Both the position numbers and the translations under genes were made by a program. This document shows, piece by piece, positions 8,023-16,846 of a stretch of DNA of 47,317 nucleotides (position 1 is its first letter; the number at the start of each line of letters is the position of its first letter). This DNA comes from Dehalococcoidia bacterium. GTDB lineage: Bacteria > Chloroflexota > Dehalococcoidia > GIF9 > AB-539-J10. The stretch is taken from the NCBI GenBank assembly GCA_016933195.1, contig JAFGBN010000034.1:1-47317 (forward strand). The letters are read 5' to 3'. Below the pieces are notes generated by a model, which worked only from the letters and a program-made list of their open reading frames with translations, searched no databases and had not been told where the DNA came from.

Positions 8023-8976
8023 TCACTCAAAAATAGCCTTATTAGCTCGAACCTCTTCTATGAAATTCTCCACAGCTTGGTCGATGGAGTAACGGGGAGC
8101 CCAGTTCCAGTCTTGCCGAGCCAAGGTATCATCCATCCTCTCAGGCAGGTTTTCCACGGCCTTAATCATCGCTGGGTCTGGTTTAAAGTCTATCTGTGCC
8201 TCCGGTATATATTTTTTCACCTTGTCAGCCAGTTCCTGTGCACTAACCGTAAACCCGTATAAGTTATATACTCGTGTGGTTAACTTTCCGTCCTCAGCTT
8301 TCTTTAAGTCAATCAGGCTTCGTACTGCATCTTTCACATACAAAATAGCTATCTTGGTTGATTTATCAACATAAATGGTGTAGGGCCGCCCCAAAGCCGC
8401 TTCTTGAATAACCAGATAAGTATAGGCGCTCTGAGCCTGGCCGAAGCGCCCCAGGCCTATCAATGGGGGATATCTAACCCCACGGAAGTTGATCCCGAAC
8501 CTGCTGTGATAATACTCGCCAAGACGCTCACCGCATACTTTGGTTACACCGTACATGTTGGGAGGTCGTTGTGAGGCATCGTTGGGTACTATTGGAGGGA
8601 CACCCGGACCGAACGTAGCCAAAGTACTTAAGTAGATAACGCTGTCTACACCAAATAGACGAGCTGCCTCCAGTACATTAAACGTGCCGGTAACATTTAC
8701 GGAATAGGCTGCTGCAGGGCACTGCTCGCTTGTAGGTGGCAACGCGGCTCCGGCGTGGAATATGCAACTGACATTGTTGTCCTTGACAGCATCAAGCACC
8801 TGCACCCAGTTGCTCAGGTCGCTGCGAACAACGCTCACCTTGTCTCTGATGTCTTTAGTAAGCTTTGATTCGGAAACTACATCGAATAGCACTACTTCCT
8901 CGCCTTCATCTAGCAAGAGCTTGGCTAAGTGATACCCGATAAAGCCAAGCCCCCCGGTTATCAAGTTCTTTCCCAT
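8023..8976 (-). CDS. NAD-dependent epimerase/dehydratase (extended SDR), copy 2
   Basis: A 317-residue extended SDR, paralog of 5658-6626. It has 'TGGLGFIG' at residues 7-14, 'YGVTK' near residue 152, and the same 'PEAQIDFKPD' segment near residue 265. An AGGAGG ribosome-binding site precedes the ATG, and it lies 17 bp after the UxaA-type gene at 8994, so they should be co-transcribed. Substrate unknown. It may act on the same compound as the lyase next to it, for example by oxidising or epimerising a hydroxyl before or after dehydration. Confidence 0.88.
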   Translation of the reverse strand: MGKNLITGGLGFIGYHLAKLLLDEGEEVVLFDVVSESKLTKDIRDKVSVVRSDLSNWVQVLDAVKDNNVSCIFHAGAALPPTSEQCPAAAYSVNVTGTFNVLEAARLFGVDSVIYLSTLATFGPGVPPIVPNDASQRPPNMYGVTKVCGERLGEYYHSRFGINFRGVRYPPLIGLGRFGQAQSAYTYLVIQEAALGRPYTIYVDKSTKIAILYVKDAVRSLIDLKKAEDGKLTTRVYNLYGFTVSAQELADKVKKYIPEAQIDFKPDPAMIKAVENLPERMDDTLARQDWNWAPRYSIDQAVENFIEEVRANKAIFE

Positions 8977-8993
8977 TTTCTAGCCTCCTGTTA

Positions 8994-10166
8994 TTATTTG
9001 AGCCCCAGAAGCGCCTCGATCCTGGGGTCACGTCTCCATACCGAGAAATTATGGAATCCCAGCTGCTCGCCCACAGTTACTTTACCCGATGCTACCGCTA
9101 CCACTTCATCGAATATTCTCTTCCCCACGCTCTCTATGGACTCTTTGCTTTCCATTATAGTGCTGGCATTTACATCTATGTCTTCGCTCATTCTGGCCCA
9201 GGTATCTGGGTTTCCTGTCACCTTTATCATGGGGCAGACGGCATGTCCGAAGACACCACCCCGCCCGGTGGCGAAAACGACGATATGTACACCAGCTGCT
9301 GCCATGGAGCTCATCGCCATGGGCTCCATATGAGTACCATCCTGTAAGTAGAATCCCCCTCCGGGCGGTACAGTTTCTAGGTAGTCCTCCTGGTTCTTTA
9401 GGACTCCCTTGATAGGCCTGTGGCCACCCTTATGCACAGCACCCAGCGATTTTTCTTCGAGGGTTGTAAGTCCTCCCTCGACATTCCCGCGGCACATAAA
9501 ATCCATTTCAGTACCCGGCACTGTCCACCGCTTCTCCTCGTTAGCGATCCACGTCAGGATTTGCTGCTTAACTCTCTCATTCACAGCACGAGCAGCCAGC
9601 GGCTCATCTGCACCTATGGCTTCTATGGGCTCAATCATTACTACTGCAGCACCTGCATCCACCAGCATATCTGACATTGCGCCTATAGCCGTGTTGGAAG
9701 CAAGGCCACTTGTGGTATCAGAGCCGCCACATTTCACACCAACAACCAGCCTGTTGATATCAAACGGCTTTCTTCGTTGTTTCCTAGCTTGGTCTACCAT
9801 GCCTTTTACTATCTCCTGCCCACGGGAAATGGCCTTGCGCGTGCCCCCAATCTTCTGAATGTTTACCACATCCACTGGTTTTCCCGCTTTACTGATTTCC
9901 TCCACCAGAGGTTCAGGCTGCATGCCTTCACAACCCATGGCTACTAGCAAGGTTCCAGCTACGTTGGGGTTCTTGGCTACCCCGACCATCGTGGGCGCTA
10001 TGTCCATGGCAATGCACCCGTGGTGTTGGGTCACTGGTGTTGCACCTTCTACGCCAGCGGCAATCATCCGCGCTGCCGGCTCGGAGCAATCTGCTACGGC
10101 CATTACCAGCACCGTGTTGCGTATGCCTACCAAATCATTGGGCCTTTCAAATCCCTGGAATTCCAT
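8994..10166 (-). CDS. UxaA-family lyase large subunit (altronate/galactarate dehydratase or sulfo-lyase type)
   Basis: About 390 residues from the ATG at 10166, chosen because the GGGAGG site is correctly spaced for it; an ATG two codons earlier is too close. The family signature 'VGVKCGGSDTTSGLASNTAIG' region lies near residue 150, 'QHHGC' near residue 46, and 'GLTTLEEKSLGAV' near residue 245. The enzyme would eliminate water (sugar acid) or sulfite (sulfolactate) from a 2-hydroxy acid with a small SAF subunit. That subunit is encoded immediately upstream at 10193. The split large/small arrangement is like SuyAB. Substrate cannot be decided from sequence. Confidence 0.85.
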   Translation of the reverse strand: MEFQGFERPNDLVGIRNTVLVMAVADCSEPAARMIAAGVEGATPVTQHHGCIAMDIAPTMVGVAKNPNVAGTLLVAMGCEGMQPEPLVEEISKAGKPVDVVNIQKIGGTRKAISRGQEIVKGMVDQARKQRRKPFDINRLVVGVKCGGSDTTSGLASNTAIGAMSDMLVDAGAAVVMIEPIEAIGADEPLAARAVNERVKQQILTWIANEEKRWTVPGTEMDFMCRGNVEGGLTTLEEKSLGAVHKGGHRPIKGVLKNQEDYLETVPPGGGFYLQDGTHMEPMAMSSMAAAGVHIVVFATGRGGVFGHAVCPMIKVTGNPDTWARMSEDIDVNASTIMESKESIESVGKRIFDEVVAVASGKVTVGEQLGFHNFSVWRRDPRIEALLGLK

Positions 10167-10192
10167 CAACATTCCTCCCTTACTGGTTATTT

Positions 10193-10501
10193 CTATTTTG
10201 AACGGAGCATATGCTCTGTTAAAGGAAGTCTGATACTCACAACATTGTGTATGTGTACATAGTCACCTGCTGAAATATTCCTTGACGCCTTGCCGATGGT
10301 TTCCCCGTACTTTATTACCGGGGCATCCCTGGCTATATCTGCTAATGCAATCTTGTGCCCAAAGGGTATAGCTTCCTTGATAGTTAACTGCTGCAGTACT
10401 TCCTGTGCTGATGAGACCACCTCAACCTTGTCTCCTGCCGCGAAGGCTACAAGGGCGGTAGCCACATTATCCTTCGGATCCATCATTATAGCTCTCTTCA
10501 T
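10193..10501 (-). CDS. UxaA-family lyase small subunit (SAF domain)
   Basis: A 102-residue SAF-domain protein equivalent to the N-terminal domain of altronate dehydratase or to SuyA. The family's landmarks are 'MDPKDNVATAL' at the start, 'IPFGHKIAL' near residue 46, 'VIKYGETIG' near residue 62, and 'DYVHIHNV' near residue 79. The final His-rich part is typical. It pairs with the large subunit 20 bp downstream. It is about 50 percent identical by eye to the second SAF protein at 16509. A purine-rich AAAGGA site lies upstream. Confidence 0.88.
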   Translation of the reverse strand: MKRAIMMDPKDNVATALVAFAAGDKVEVVSSAQEVLQQLTIKEAIPFGHKIALADIARDAPVIKYGETIGKASRNISAGDYVHIHNVVSIRLPLTEHMLRSK

Positions 10502-10666
10502 AACTTTTATATCCTTTCTGGGTTTTCGTCTGCTGGGTGTTTATCAAGCTGTCTCTTCTTGCTGCTTCCCCTATAGAGGTTACCTCCCTCAGTTAGTGTC
10601 CCGGAAAGAGCTTGCTATTTTTCATTTTTCACCAAGATTTATCAATACCTTTATGTTATCTCCAGG

Positions 10667-10769
10667 AAGAATAACATCTTAAGCAGCAGGCAAAGATGGT
10701 ATCTGAAGTTATTCTTAAGGTAGCACACCGGGAGAGGCCGGTAATCGATAGAGCTAATACCCTCCCGGT
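10667..10769 (-). promoter_or_regulatory. Two consecutive hairpins in the gap before the SAF-subunit gene
   Basis: The 287-bp gap between the C_GCAxxG_C_C gene and the SAF gene contains two inverted repeats. One is ACCGGGAG (10727-10734) with CTCCCGGT (10762-10769). The other is AAGAATAAC (10667-10675) with GTTATTCTT (10708-10716), with an inner ATCTT/AAGAT pair. In the minus-strand transcript they would fold one after the other about 170 bases before the SAF start. They could end the upstream transcript, protect an mRNA end, or mark a processing site. Confidence 0.45.
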
Positions 10770-10788
10770 TATCGCGCTCCTCGCCGTT

Positions 10789-11334
10789 TTACTTTACCAA
10801 GCTCCGAAGCTTATCTTCGTCTATCAGGTTTTCCTCTATTACGATTTCAGCTGTCCATCTAGCAGCTTTACCCACCACTTCCGTGCATACTGTGGTATGT
10901 GCTCCAGCATTATCGAACTTGGTGAATTCATCTGGGTCAGGCATGTAGAAGTAGCGCCCCGTAATTTTCATATGAATGTCCCGACATATTGCGGTGCCGA
11001 ATTCAGCTATGAATTTGTCATGGAGCTTTCTTACCAGTTCATGAGTTTTGAATCGAATGCCTTCAGGGTCAGTGATGTTCTCTCTTTCCCTACCTAGCAG
11101 TGAACCTATAAAGAGAGCTCCTCCTATGTAAGCTCCGCAACCAGTATCAGCCAGCATTCCGGCTGACCCTGCAATACCAGTAGTCGCTTTGAAAACATCG
11201 TCATTCCTCATGTCAAAGGTGTCCTGAAGCGCAGCTAATACACACTGCCCACAGCCTCTAAAGATATTCTCGTATTTATAACCTAGCTCGTATGCCTTGT
11301 CAGCTAACATTTTTGCGGCTTTTGCTTCAATCAT
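10789..11334 (-). CDS. C_GCAxxG_C_C family redox protein
   Basis: A 181-residue protein with the family motif 'CGQCVLAALQD' near residue 28 and 'TGCGAYIGGALFIG' near residue 64, plus a further Cys near residue 118 ('AICRDI'). Members are small cysteine-rich proteins, often beside redox enzymes; the biochemical role is not established. It is a paralog of the partial gene at 1-347. A perfect AAGGAGG site precedes the ATG. It sits between the DUF169 gene and the SAF/UxaA pair in the same direction. Confidence 0.8.
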   Translation of the reverse strand: MIEAKAAKMLADKAYELGYKYENIFRGCGQCVLAALQDTFDMRNDDVFKATTGIAGSAGMLADTGCGAYIGGALFIGSLLGRERENITDPEGIRFKTHELVRKLHDKFIAEFGTAICRDIHMKITGRYFYMPDPDEFTKFDNAGAHTTVCTEVVGKAARWTAEIVIEENLIDEDKLRSLVK

Positions 11335-11487
11335 TTAAGTCTGTCCTCCTTTGCTTTATTCATATTTGTTAACCCTCTGCCCTCCTGTAGCTAATACTCT
11401 TACTTAGCCGATGCTCCAGCAGTACATCCAGCTTAGGATCACGTTGAAAATTTCTGTGACATGTAACTGCTCAGAATAAGCTTGCAT

Positions 11488-12252
11488 CTAAGGCCTCTTT
11501 GTTAGCCCAGTTCTATACAGGGCAGCTTCTGGCCAAGCTGATAGCCCGGATGGGGCTGCAGGGTACTTATAGATACCATTAGTAAGGGCACCTCGAACAC
11601 CTTCAACGAGCTGAGGTAGCTTGGCGCAGGGTAGCCCTGCCACCATCTCGTAATCATAGGCTGCTCCAAATTTCCTTTCCCCGATATCTGTGATAGCCAG
11701 CCGTAGTTCGTTATGCAAATACGGTGCGGCTATAGTTTCACGGCAAGCGCTGCCATGGCCATTGGTTATTAACTTTACTCTGTCGCCGCCAAGCCAGATA
11801 GTTCCGTAGACTAGTCTCAATATTTGGGCTGGGTTACCATAGACTAACACCACATCGGGTTCAACTGGCATCTTAGCTAAAGGAGCGATTACAGCAGCGG
11901 AAAAGGTGCCACCTTTGATGGCATCTCCCTCCACTAATTTAGCAGTGGCTTTGGCGTCTGCTGCCCACATCCCTGCATTCCGCTCGCCGGTCTTAAAATC
12001 ATCCTCCGGATCCCAGAAACCCAGGGCTGCACCTCCAACCTGGCAGGCCCAGACTTCTTTCTTGGTAACCAAAACTGGCTTATTGTAATACCGAGCCGTG
12101 CCTGTTGCCTGGCAGACTGCGCAAGGGTAAGGCAATGGCTCGATGTCCTTGGGTGCATCCTCGACTCGTTTCAGTAACTTGACACCCAAGGAGGGCGTTC
12201 TCAGCTTCAGCAATTGGTCCATCTCTTCGCCTAATTCTGCCCATTTCTCCAT
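11488..12252 (-). CDS. DUF169 family protein
   Basis: About 254 residues from the ATG at 12252, which has a GGGAG site 10 bases upstream; a GTG at 12291 would add 13 residues but lacks a better site. It belongs to the DUF169 family: 'SLGVKLLK' near residue 22, a 'PCAVCQA' cysteine pair near residue 44, 'GNPAQILRLVYG' near residue 140, and a late 'YEMVAGLPCAKLPQLVEG' type region. The family is common in anaerobes and methanogens. Its function is unknown; the conserved cysteines suggest redox or metal chemistry. Confidence 0.8.
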   Translation of the reverse strand: MEKWAELGEEMDQLLKLRTPSLGVKLLKRVEDAPKDIEPLPYPCAVCQATGTARYYNKPVLVTKKEVWACQVGGAALGFWDPEDDFKTGERNAGMWAADAKATAKLVEGDAIKGGTFSAAVIAPLAKMPVEPDVVLVYGNPAQILRLVYGTIWLGGDRVKLITNGHGSACRETIAAPYLHNELRLAITDIGERKFGAAYDYEMVAGLPCAKLPQLVEGVRGALTNGIYKYPAAPSGLSAWPEAALYRTGLTKRP

Positions 12253-12351
12253 AGTTTTACGTCTCCCTTCTTTTAATCTCGTGGTATTCACCTAGCATCC
12301 TTATATCCTCTATTTCTGCTTTTTATCTGCCCCCCTTTTTGTATGTATTTC

Positions 12352-12831
12352 TTAGCTTAGACGGCTAGCGAACTCTGCTACTCTTTTCCCCAATGCTCTG
12401 CTGTTTGAGAGTGAATTCTCACTTACCGAGCCAAAAGAGATGCCGCCGTAATAAGAGTCAGAGCCTGTTGAGTTACCCATAATAATCATCCCGTGTATCA
12501 TAAGTGCGTGTATAAGAGAAAGGACTGTGGTCTCATTGCCTCCAGCGGGGTAGAGCGAAGAGGCGAAAGCTGCACCCACCTTCCCATCAAGCTGCCCCCA
12601 GATTCCCAAAGACTTGGTTATCAGCCTTTTCATTCCCTCAGACATACCACCAAAGTGAGTGGGTGAGCCCAGGATTAGAGCATCAGCCCTGGCCATCTCA
12701 TCGAGTTGTACCTCATCAACTGTCCTGGTTGCAGTCTCAGCGCCAGCCTCCTTAGCCCCCTCAGCGACCGCTTCTGCCATCCGCTTGGTATGGCCCGTCT
12801 TTGAATCATAAATAACTAACACTCTGGACAT
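12352..12831 (-). CDS. Flavodoxin-like NAD(P)H:quinone oxidoreductase (WrbA-type)
   Basis: About 159 residues from the ATG at 12831, preceded by a GAGGTG site. The FMN phosphate-binding loop 'YDSKTGHTKRMAE' is near residue 7, 'GSPTHFGGMS' near residue 58 binds the isoalloxazine ring, and 'ASSLYPAGGNETT' is near residue 91, as in WrbA-like flavodoxins. It would carry electrons or reduce quinones in the cytoplasm. It lies between the LeuA-like and DUF169 genes, 33 bp downstream of the former. Confidence 0.85.
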   Translation of the reverse strand: MSRVLVIYDSKTGHTKRMAEAVAEGAKEAGAETATRTVDEVQLDEMARADALILGSPTHFGGMSEGMKRLITKSLGIWGQLDGKVGAAFASSLYPAGGNETTVLSLIHALMIHGMIIMGNSTGSDSYYGGISFGSVSENSLSNSRALGKRVAEFASRLS

Positions 12832-12863
12832 TTTATTCACCTCTGCTGCAGAATATGGCCTGT

Positions 12864-14084
12864 CTAGGCCTTCGCTTCTCGAGTAATTTCCCGAAACTCA
12901 TCCTCGGTCAGCAATCGCTTAAGCTCATATGACCTTTGTTTAACTTGGCGCAGAACCGCCTCAATTTCCACATCAGTAAGCTTGATGCCCAGTTTGTCCG
13001 CCCACATGGCGACAGAATCCAGCCCACTCTTCTTGCCCATCACTACGCTAGTCGCTCTATGGCCTACGAACTGAGGAAGAATAGGGCTTATCTCTGTCGG
13101 GTTCTGCTTATAGTTATTCTTATACCAGTTAGCGACTATTCCAGATTCTATATCGTTAACCGTATCTCCTACAAAGGGCCGGTTGGCAGGCACGCCAGAA
13201 ATCTCCCCCACCAGCTTAGAAAGTTCGGTTAGCTTACCATACTTGATGCCCGTATCTATCCCATACAGGATTAATAGTGCCACCACTGTCTCCTCCATGG
13301 GGCAATTACCAGGTCCTTCGCCGATGCCGGTGACTGTAGAGTGAATCACCTCACCGCCAGCGAGTACAGACATTATGGTGTTAGCCGCAGCCATGCCAAA
13401 GGTATTATGGAAATGGACCTCCAGAGGCTTATTTATCGTCTGCTTGACAGTTTTTGTATAGTAGGAAGCACCTTGCGGCGAGAGTACGCCAAAGGTATCC
13501 ACTAAGGTCAGTGCATCCATGTGGCCCTCCTGGGCAACTCTCTTAATAAGGTTCAAATACCAGTTCATATCTGATCTGGTGGCATCAATGGTAAAGAAAA
13601 CCGTATATAGCCCCTGTTCCTTAGCGAATTGAGTTGCCTTTATGGGGAGGTCTATAGCCTTCTCCAGGGGCCACTGATATGAGTGCTGAATCAGATGTTC
13701 GGCGCTAGGAATCTCTATGACAATGCCGTCTACTCCACAATCCACTGCTCTTTTTACATCATCCACCATACAGCGGCAGAAACAGAATATCTCAGGGCCC
13801 AAGTCGCGTTTCACTATCTCTTTTATAGCAGCCTCATCCTGTGGCGATACTGCCGGCATACCGGCCTCGATGCGGTGAACACCCGCCTCAGCCAGCTTTT
13901 CGGCAATACGTATCTTGTCCTCTTTTCTGAATATGATGCCAGCCTGCTGCTCACCGTCACGCAAGGTGATGTCGTGGATTTTCACCTGCTTGGGAGGGTG
14001 AAAATCCTTAGTCACCTCCCCCGCGAAATTCCACGGACTGACGAACCAATTGTCCGATTTCCAAGGTTCTCTTTTAGTTGTCAT
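12864..14084 (-). CDS. LeuA-type acyltransferase (isopropylmalate/homocitrate/citramalate synthase family)
   Basis: A 406-residue DRE-TIM metallolyase. The metal and active-site motif 'HDITLRDGEQQAG' is at residues 37-49, the metal-binding 'HFHNTFG' near residue 225, and the 'GIGEGPGNCPMEE' loop near residue 255. Family members condense acetyl-CoA with a 2-oxo acid. No leuB, leuC or leuD gene is nearby, and the usual HxHND is HxHNT here, closer to the HMG-CoA lyase form. The substrate is therefore open, and a catabolic or specialised 2-oxo acid reaction is likelier than leucine synthesis. It may be co-transcribed with its neighbours. Confidence 0.82.
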   Translation of the reverse strand: MTTKREPWKSDNWFVSPWNFAGEVTKDFHPPKQVKIHDITLRDGEQQAGIIFRKEDKIRIAEKLAEAGVHRIEAGMPAVSPQDEAAIKEIVKRDLGPEIFCFCRCMVDDVKRAVDCGVDGIVIEIPSAEHLIQHSYQWPLEKAIDLPIKATQFAKEQGLYTVFFTIDATRSDMNWYLNLIKRVAQEGHMDALTLVDTFGVLSPQGASYYTKTVKQTINKPLEVHFHNTFGMAAANTIMSVLAGGEVIHSTVTGIGEGPGNCPMEETVVALLILYGIDTGIKYGKLTELSKLVGEISGVPANRPFVGDTVNDIESGIVANWYKNNYKQNPTEISPILPQFVGHRATSVVMGKKSGLDSVAMWADKLGIKLTDVEIEAVLRQVKQRSYELKRLLTEDEFREITREAKA

Positions 14085-14291
14085 TTACTTGCACAGCTCC
14101 TTTTAGGATTGTTTAGTTTTGATAAGTTCATTCTTAGCCTCAAATTCAAGATCTCTGGATTGTATAGTGCTCTAATTGCTCTGCTAACTCGCACGGCCCC
14201 TTTTCTTTGGTATGGAGTAAAGCTTCGATGATGATGTCCGAATCACTTCTTAGATCCCGAGAGCCCAAAATTTCAGCTAACAATCCCCAAT

Positions 14292-14471
14292 TCATTTGCA
14301 CAGAACTGCATTGTTAAGCTTTAGCTCTTTGAGAAACATGGACTCACCGCGTATCTCTTCTGAGCGATTCAACTTACTTATCCGCACGCCAGCCTTAGCA
14401 ATTGCAAGCATAGTATATAAACTCGGATAATTCGCCAAGCTGTTTTGACGCGTATCCTCAGTGTAATCCAT
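14292..14471 (-). CDS. Small hypothetical ORF
   Basis: A reading frame of about 59 residues from the ATG at 14469-14471, beginning just past the stop of the SDR gene at 14477. It has no recognised motif, hydrophobic segment or convincing ribosome-binding site. Its position and direction fit the run of genes, but it may be chance. It is reported only as a possible gene. Confidence 0.2.
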   Translation of the reverse strand: MDYTEDTRQNSLANYPSLYTMLAIAKAGVRISKLNRSEEIRGESMFLKELKLNNAVLCK

Positions 14472-14476
14472 TCCCG

Positions 14477-15280
14477 TCAAGGTAATTTTGTCAGAAAATA
14501 TGTCATTCCGCCACTGACTAACAAGGTCTGCCCGGTTACGTACCCCGAGGCGTCGGAAGCCAGGAATGCCGCCACTTTGCCTATATCGTCTGGGTTACCA
14601 TAGCGGCTGAGGGGGATGATGCGGTCTTGTGCAGCGCGCACCTCCTCGCGCCCACGATAGAGGTCATCGGTTATCGGGGTCTTGACATGTCCTGGTGCAA
14701 TGCAGTTTACCCTGATATCCTGCTTACCGTACACCGCCCCGAGGGTAGCTGTCAGGTTGATCACCCCTGCCTTAGCTGCACCATAAGCCACCGAGGTCTC
14801 ATAGGGAACCATGGCCGCGAGTGAGGCAATGTTTACGATAGCGCCTTTGCTCTTACGCTCTATCCAATGTTTTATACATGCTTTGCAGCATAGGAATTGT
14901 GAAGTGAGATTCAGGCTGATGACATCATCCCAATGGTTGAGTGCCATCTCGACGATAGGTATCATCCGTGGTTTGCCAATAACTCCGCCGACGTTGTTGA
15001 CCAATATATCCAATTTGCCAAAGGCGTCTAGTGTGGCCTTTAGCATGGCATTTACACTTTCTTCCTTGGTTACATCGGTCTGTACCGGTATAGCTCTCCT
15101 TCCGAGCCCGGTGACGATATCCACGGTTTCCTTTGCTGCCTCGGGATTTATCTCGGCAACCACTATATTTGCGCCTGCCCCGGCAAAGACTTCTGAGATC
15201 CCTCGCCCTACGCCACGCCCTGCACCAGTCACAATCGCAACCTTATCTTGTAAATTGATTAGCTGATTAGCTTCTGACAT
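14477..15280 (-). CDS. SDR family oxidoreductase
   Basis: A 267-residue classical short-chain dehydrogenase. The cofactor motif 'TGAGRGVGRGIS' is near residue 18, 'NNVGG' near residue 95, and the catalytic Ser with 'YGAAK' near residues 152-170. NAD versus NADP and the substrate are not clear; the Asp/Glu after beta-2 ('VAEINPE') favours NAD(H). An AAAGGA site precedes the ATG. It lies 80 bp downstream of a SAF/UxaA pair, so it may oxidise or reduce the same hydroxy acid. Confidence 0.86.
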   Translation of the reverse strand: MSEANQLINLQDKVAIVTGAGRGVGRGISEVFAGAGANIVVAEINPEAAKETVDIVTGLGRRAIPVQTDVTKEESVNAMLKATLDAFGKLDILVNNVGGVIGKPRMIPIVEMALNHWDDVISLNLTSQFLCCKACIKHWIERKSKGAIVNIASLAAMVPYETSVAYGAAKAGVINLTATLGAVYGKQDIRVNCIAPGHVKTPITDDLYRGREEVRAAQDRIIPLSRYGNPDDIGKVAAFLASDASGYVTGQTLLVSGGMTYFLTKLP

Positions 15281-15360
15281 AGCTCGCTATCCTTTCTTAT
15301 CTATACACAATGCCTTCATATAGCTCAAGGGTAGACCTGCTGAGTAAGCTTAGACGTGAA

Positions 15361-16512
15361 CTAAAACGTAGGGCCACTAACCCAGATATCAGCGAAATTG
15401 ACATAATCCAAGACTTCAGCCTTGGTTCTCTTCCCTGAAGCCACTGCCAGTGTCTCTTCAAATATAGCCTGGCCTGACTCCTTGTGGCTAGCCTCACCAA
15501 CAATATCTATGTACAAGTCCATATGTTCTAAAAGCCGCTGGTAAGTTTTTGGGTTTGCTGTCACTTTTATCACGGGAACGAAGGGAAAACCCTGGGGAGC
15601 ACCTATTCCAGTGGAGAATAGAATAATCTGTGCCCCAGCGGCAGCTAAAGCTGTGACAGCTTTGGGTTCCTGCCCTGGTCCATCCACGATAAACAAACCG
15701 CTTCCCTCAGGCCTTTCTCCATATTCACATACTCCCTTTATGGGCGTACTACCACCTTTGACTATGGCACCCAAGGATTTCTCCTCGATGCTGGTTAAGC
15801 CTGCAGCGATATTGCCCCGCGTTGGATTAGCACCCCTCATATCTACACCAGTACTCAGAGCTCTCTTCTCCATGCGGTCCACAATTTCTATTATCTTACG
15901 CCCTATCTCGGGTGATGCTGCTCTTCGTGCTAAGATATGCTCAGCACCCATCATCTCAGTCGTTTCTCCAAAGATACAACTGCCACCCTTTCCAACTAAT
16001 ATATCGCAAGCAGCGCCAATACTTGGGTTGGAAGCCAGGCCTGATGTTGTATCGGAGGCACCACACTTAACACCAATCATCAATTTAGAATCATCGACCT
16101 CTTCCTTGCGCACACGAGAGGCATCGGTAACCATCTGACGAGCCAACCGTGAGCCTTCAGCCATAGCAACACTAGCTCCTCCGATTTCCTGAATTACAAC
16201 CTTGGCTACGGGTTTCCCTGAAGCAGCGATGCCTTCTACTATATGGTCGACGGGTCCCTCGCAACCAACACTTACTAGCACCACACCAGCCAGGTTGGGA
16301 TTTCGGCCAAGGGAAATCAAAGTGCGATGCACTGTTTCCATATCGGGTTCGCTTTGGCCACAACCTTGATGGTGGAAGAAGGGAACGCATCCAGGCACTC
16401 CATTAGCAATCCGTTGAACCATATCACAAGCACACACTACTGTAGGGAAGATGCCCACGTAGTTTCTAGTGCCTACAGAACCATCTGGTCGAGGATAGCC
16501 CCAAAAACTCAC
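15361..16512 (-). CDS. UxaA-family lyase large subunit (second complete pair)
   Basis: A 383-residue homolog of altronate dehydratase C-terminal domain / SuyB. It carries 'YPRPDGSVGTRNYVGI' at the start, 'FHHQGCGQ' near residue 46, 'GVKCGASDTTSGLASNPSIG' near residue 147, and 'GLTSIEEKSLGAI' near residue 240. Its start overlaps the SAF-subunit stop by 4 bases (ATGA), so the two are translationally coupled and probably form one enzyme. The substrate is a 2-hydroxy acid of unknown identity; both sugar-acid dehydration and sulfolactate desulfonation fit the family. Confidence 0.86.
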   Translation of the reverse strand: MSFWGYPRPDGSVGTRNYVGIFPTVVCACDMVQRIANGVPGCVPFFHHQGCGQSEPDMETVHRTLISLGRNPNLAGVVLVSVGCEGPVDHIVEGIAASGKPVAKVVIQEIGGASVAMAEGSRLARQMVTDASRVRKEEVDDSKLMIGVKCGASDTTSGLASNPSIGAACDILVGKGGSCIFGETTEMMGAEHILARRAASPEIGRKIIEIVDRMEKRALSTGVDMRGANPTRGNIAAGLTSIEEKSLGAIVKGGSTPIKGVCEYGERPEGSGLFIVDGPGQEPKAVTALAAAGAQIILFSTGIGAPQGFPFVPVIKVTANPKTYQRLLEHMDLYIDIVGEASHKESGQAIFEETLAVASGKRTKAEVLDYVNFADIWVSGPTF

Positions 16513-16811
16513 TTTACCTCCTGGGCTAGGTCGCCACGAGCTCGAGCACTGGCTACGTTATGCACATGAACATGCTGCCCAGGCTGGATATCTGAGGTAG
16601 CCATGCCTATGACTTCACCATATTTCATTACAGGTGAATCGGATTTTATATGGCTGAGGCTGAACTTGTGCCCAAAGGGTATGGCATTTACCAACTTTAC
16701 GGAAATGGTGTTTTTGTCCATTTCCATCTCTACGACGTTCCCTGCCTCTAAATCACTTATCGCAGTAGCCACATTATCTTTGGGATTTAGTATGATTGCT
16801 TTTCTTTCCAT
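16509..16811 (-). CDS. UxaA-family lyase small subunit (SAF domain, second pair)
   Basis: A 100-residue SAF-domain protein: 'LNPKDNVATAISDL' at residues 8-21, 'IPFGHKFSL' near residue 45, 'VMKYGEVIG' near residue 61, and 'QHVHVHNVASARARG' near residue 79. It pairs with the large subunit overlapping its 3' end. It is the first gene after a strong promoter-like sequence and has a good GGAGG site (near 16820), so it probably starts the long minus-strand transcript. Confidence 0.88.
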   Translation of the reverse strand: MERKAIILNPKDNVATAISDLEAGNVVEMEMDKNTISVKLVNAIPFGHKFSLSHIKSDSPVMKYGEVIGMATSDIQPGQHVHVHNVASARARGDLAQEVK

Positions 16812-16846
16812 TGTTTTTTCCTCCTTAGATTTATAATTCAGGGGTT

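Noticed and set aside
10696-11097. Plus-strand ORF of 133 codons
   Set aside because: It is the reverse complement of the C_GCAxxG_C_C gene at 10789-11334, which has motifs and a ribosome-binding site; the plus frame has neither.
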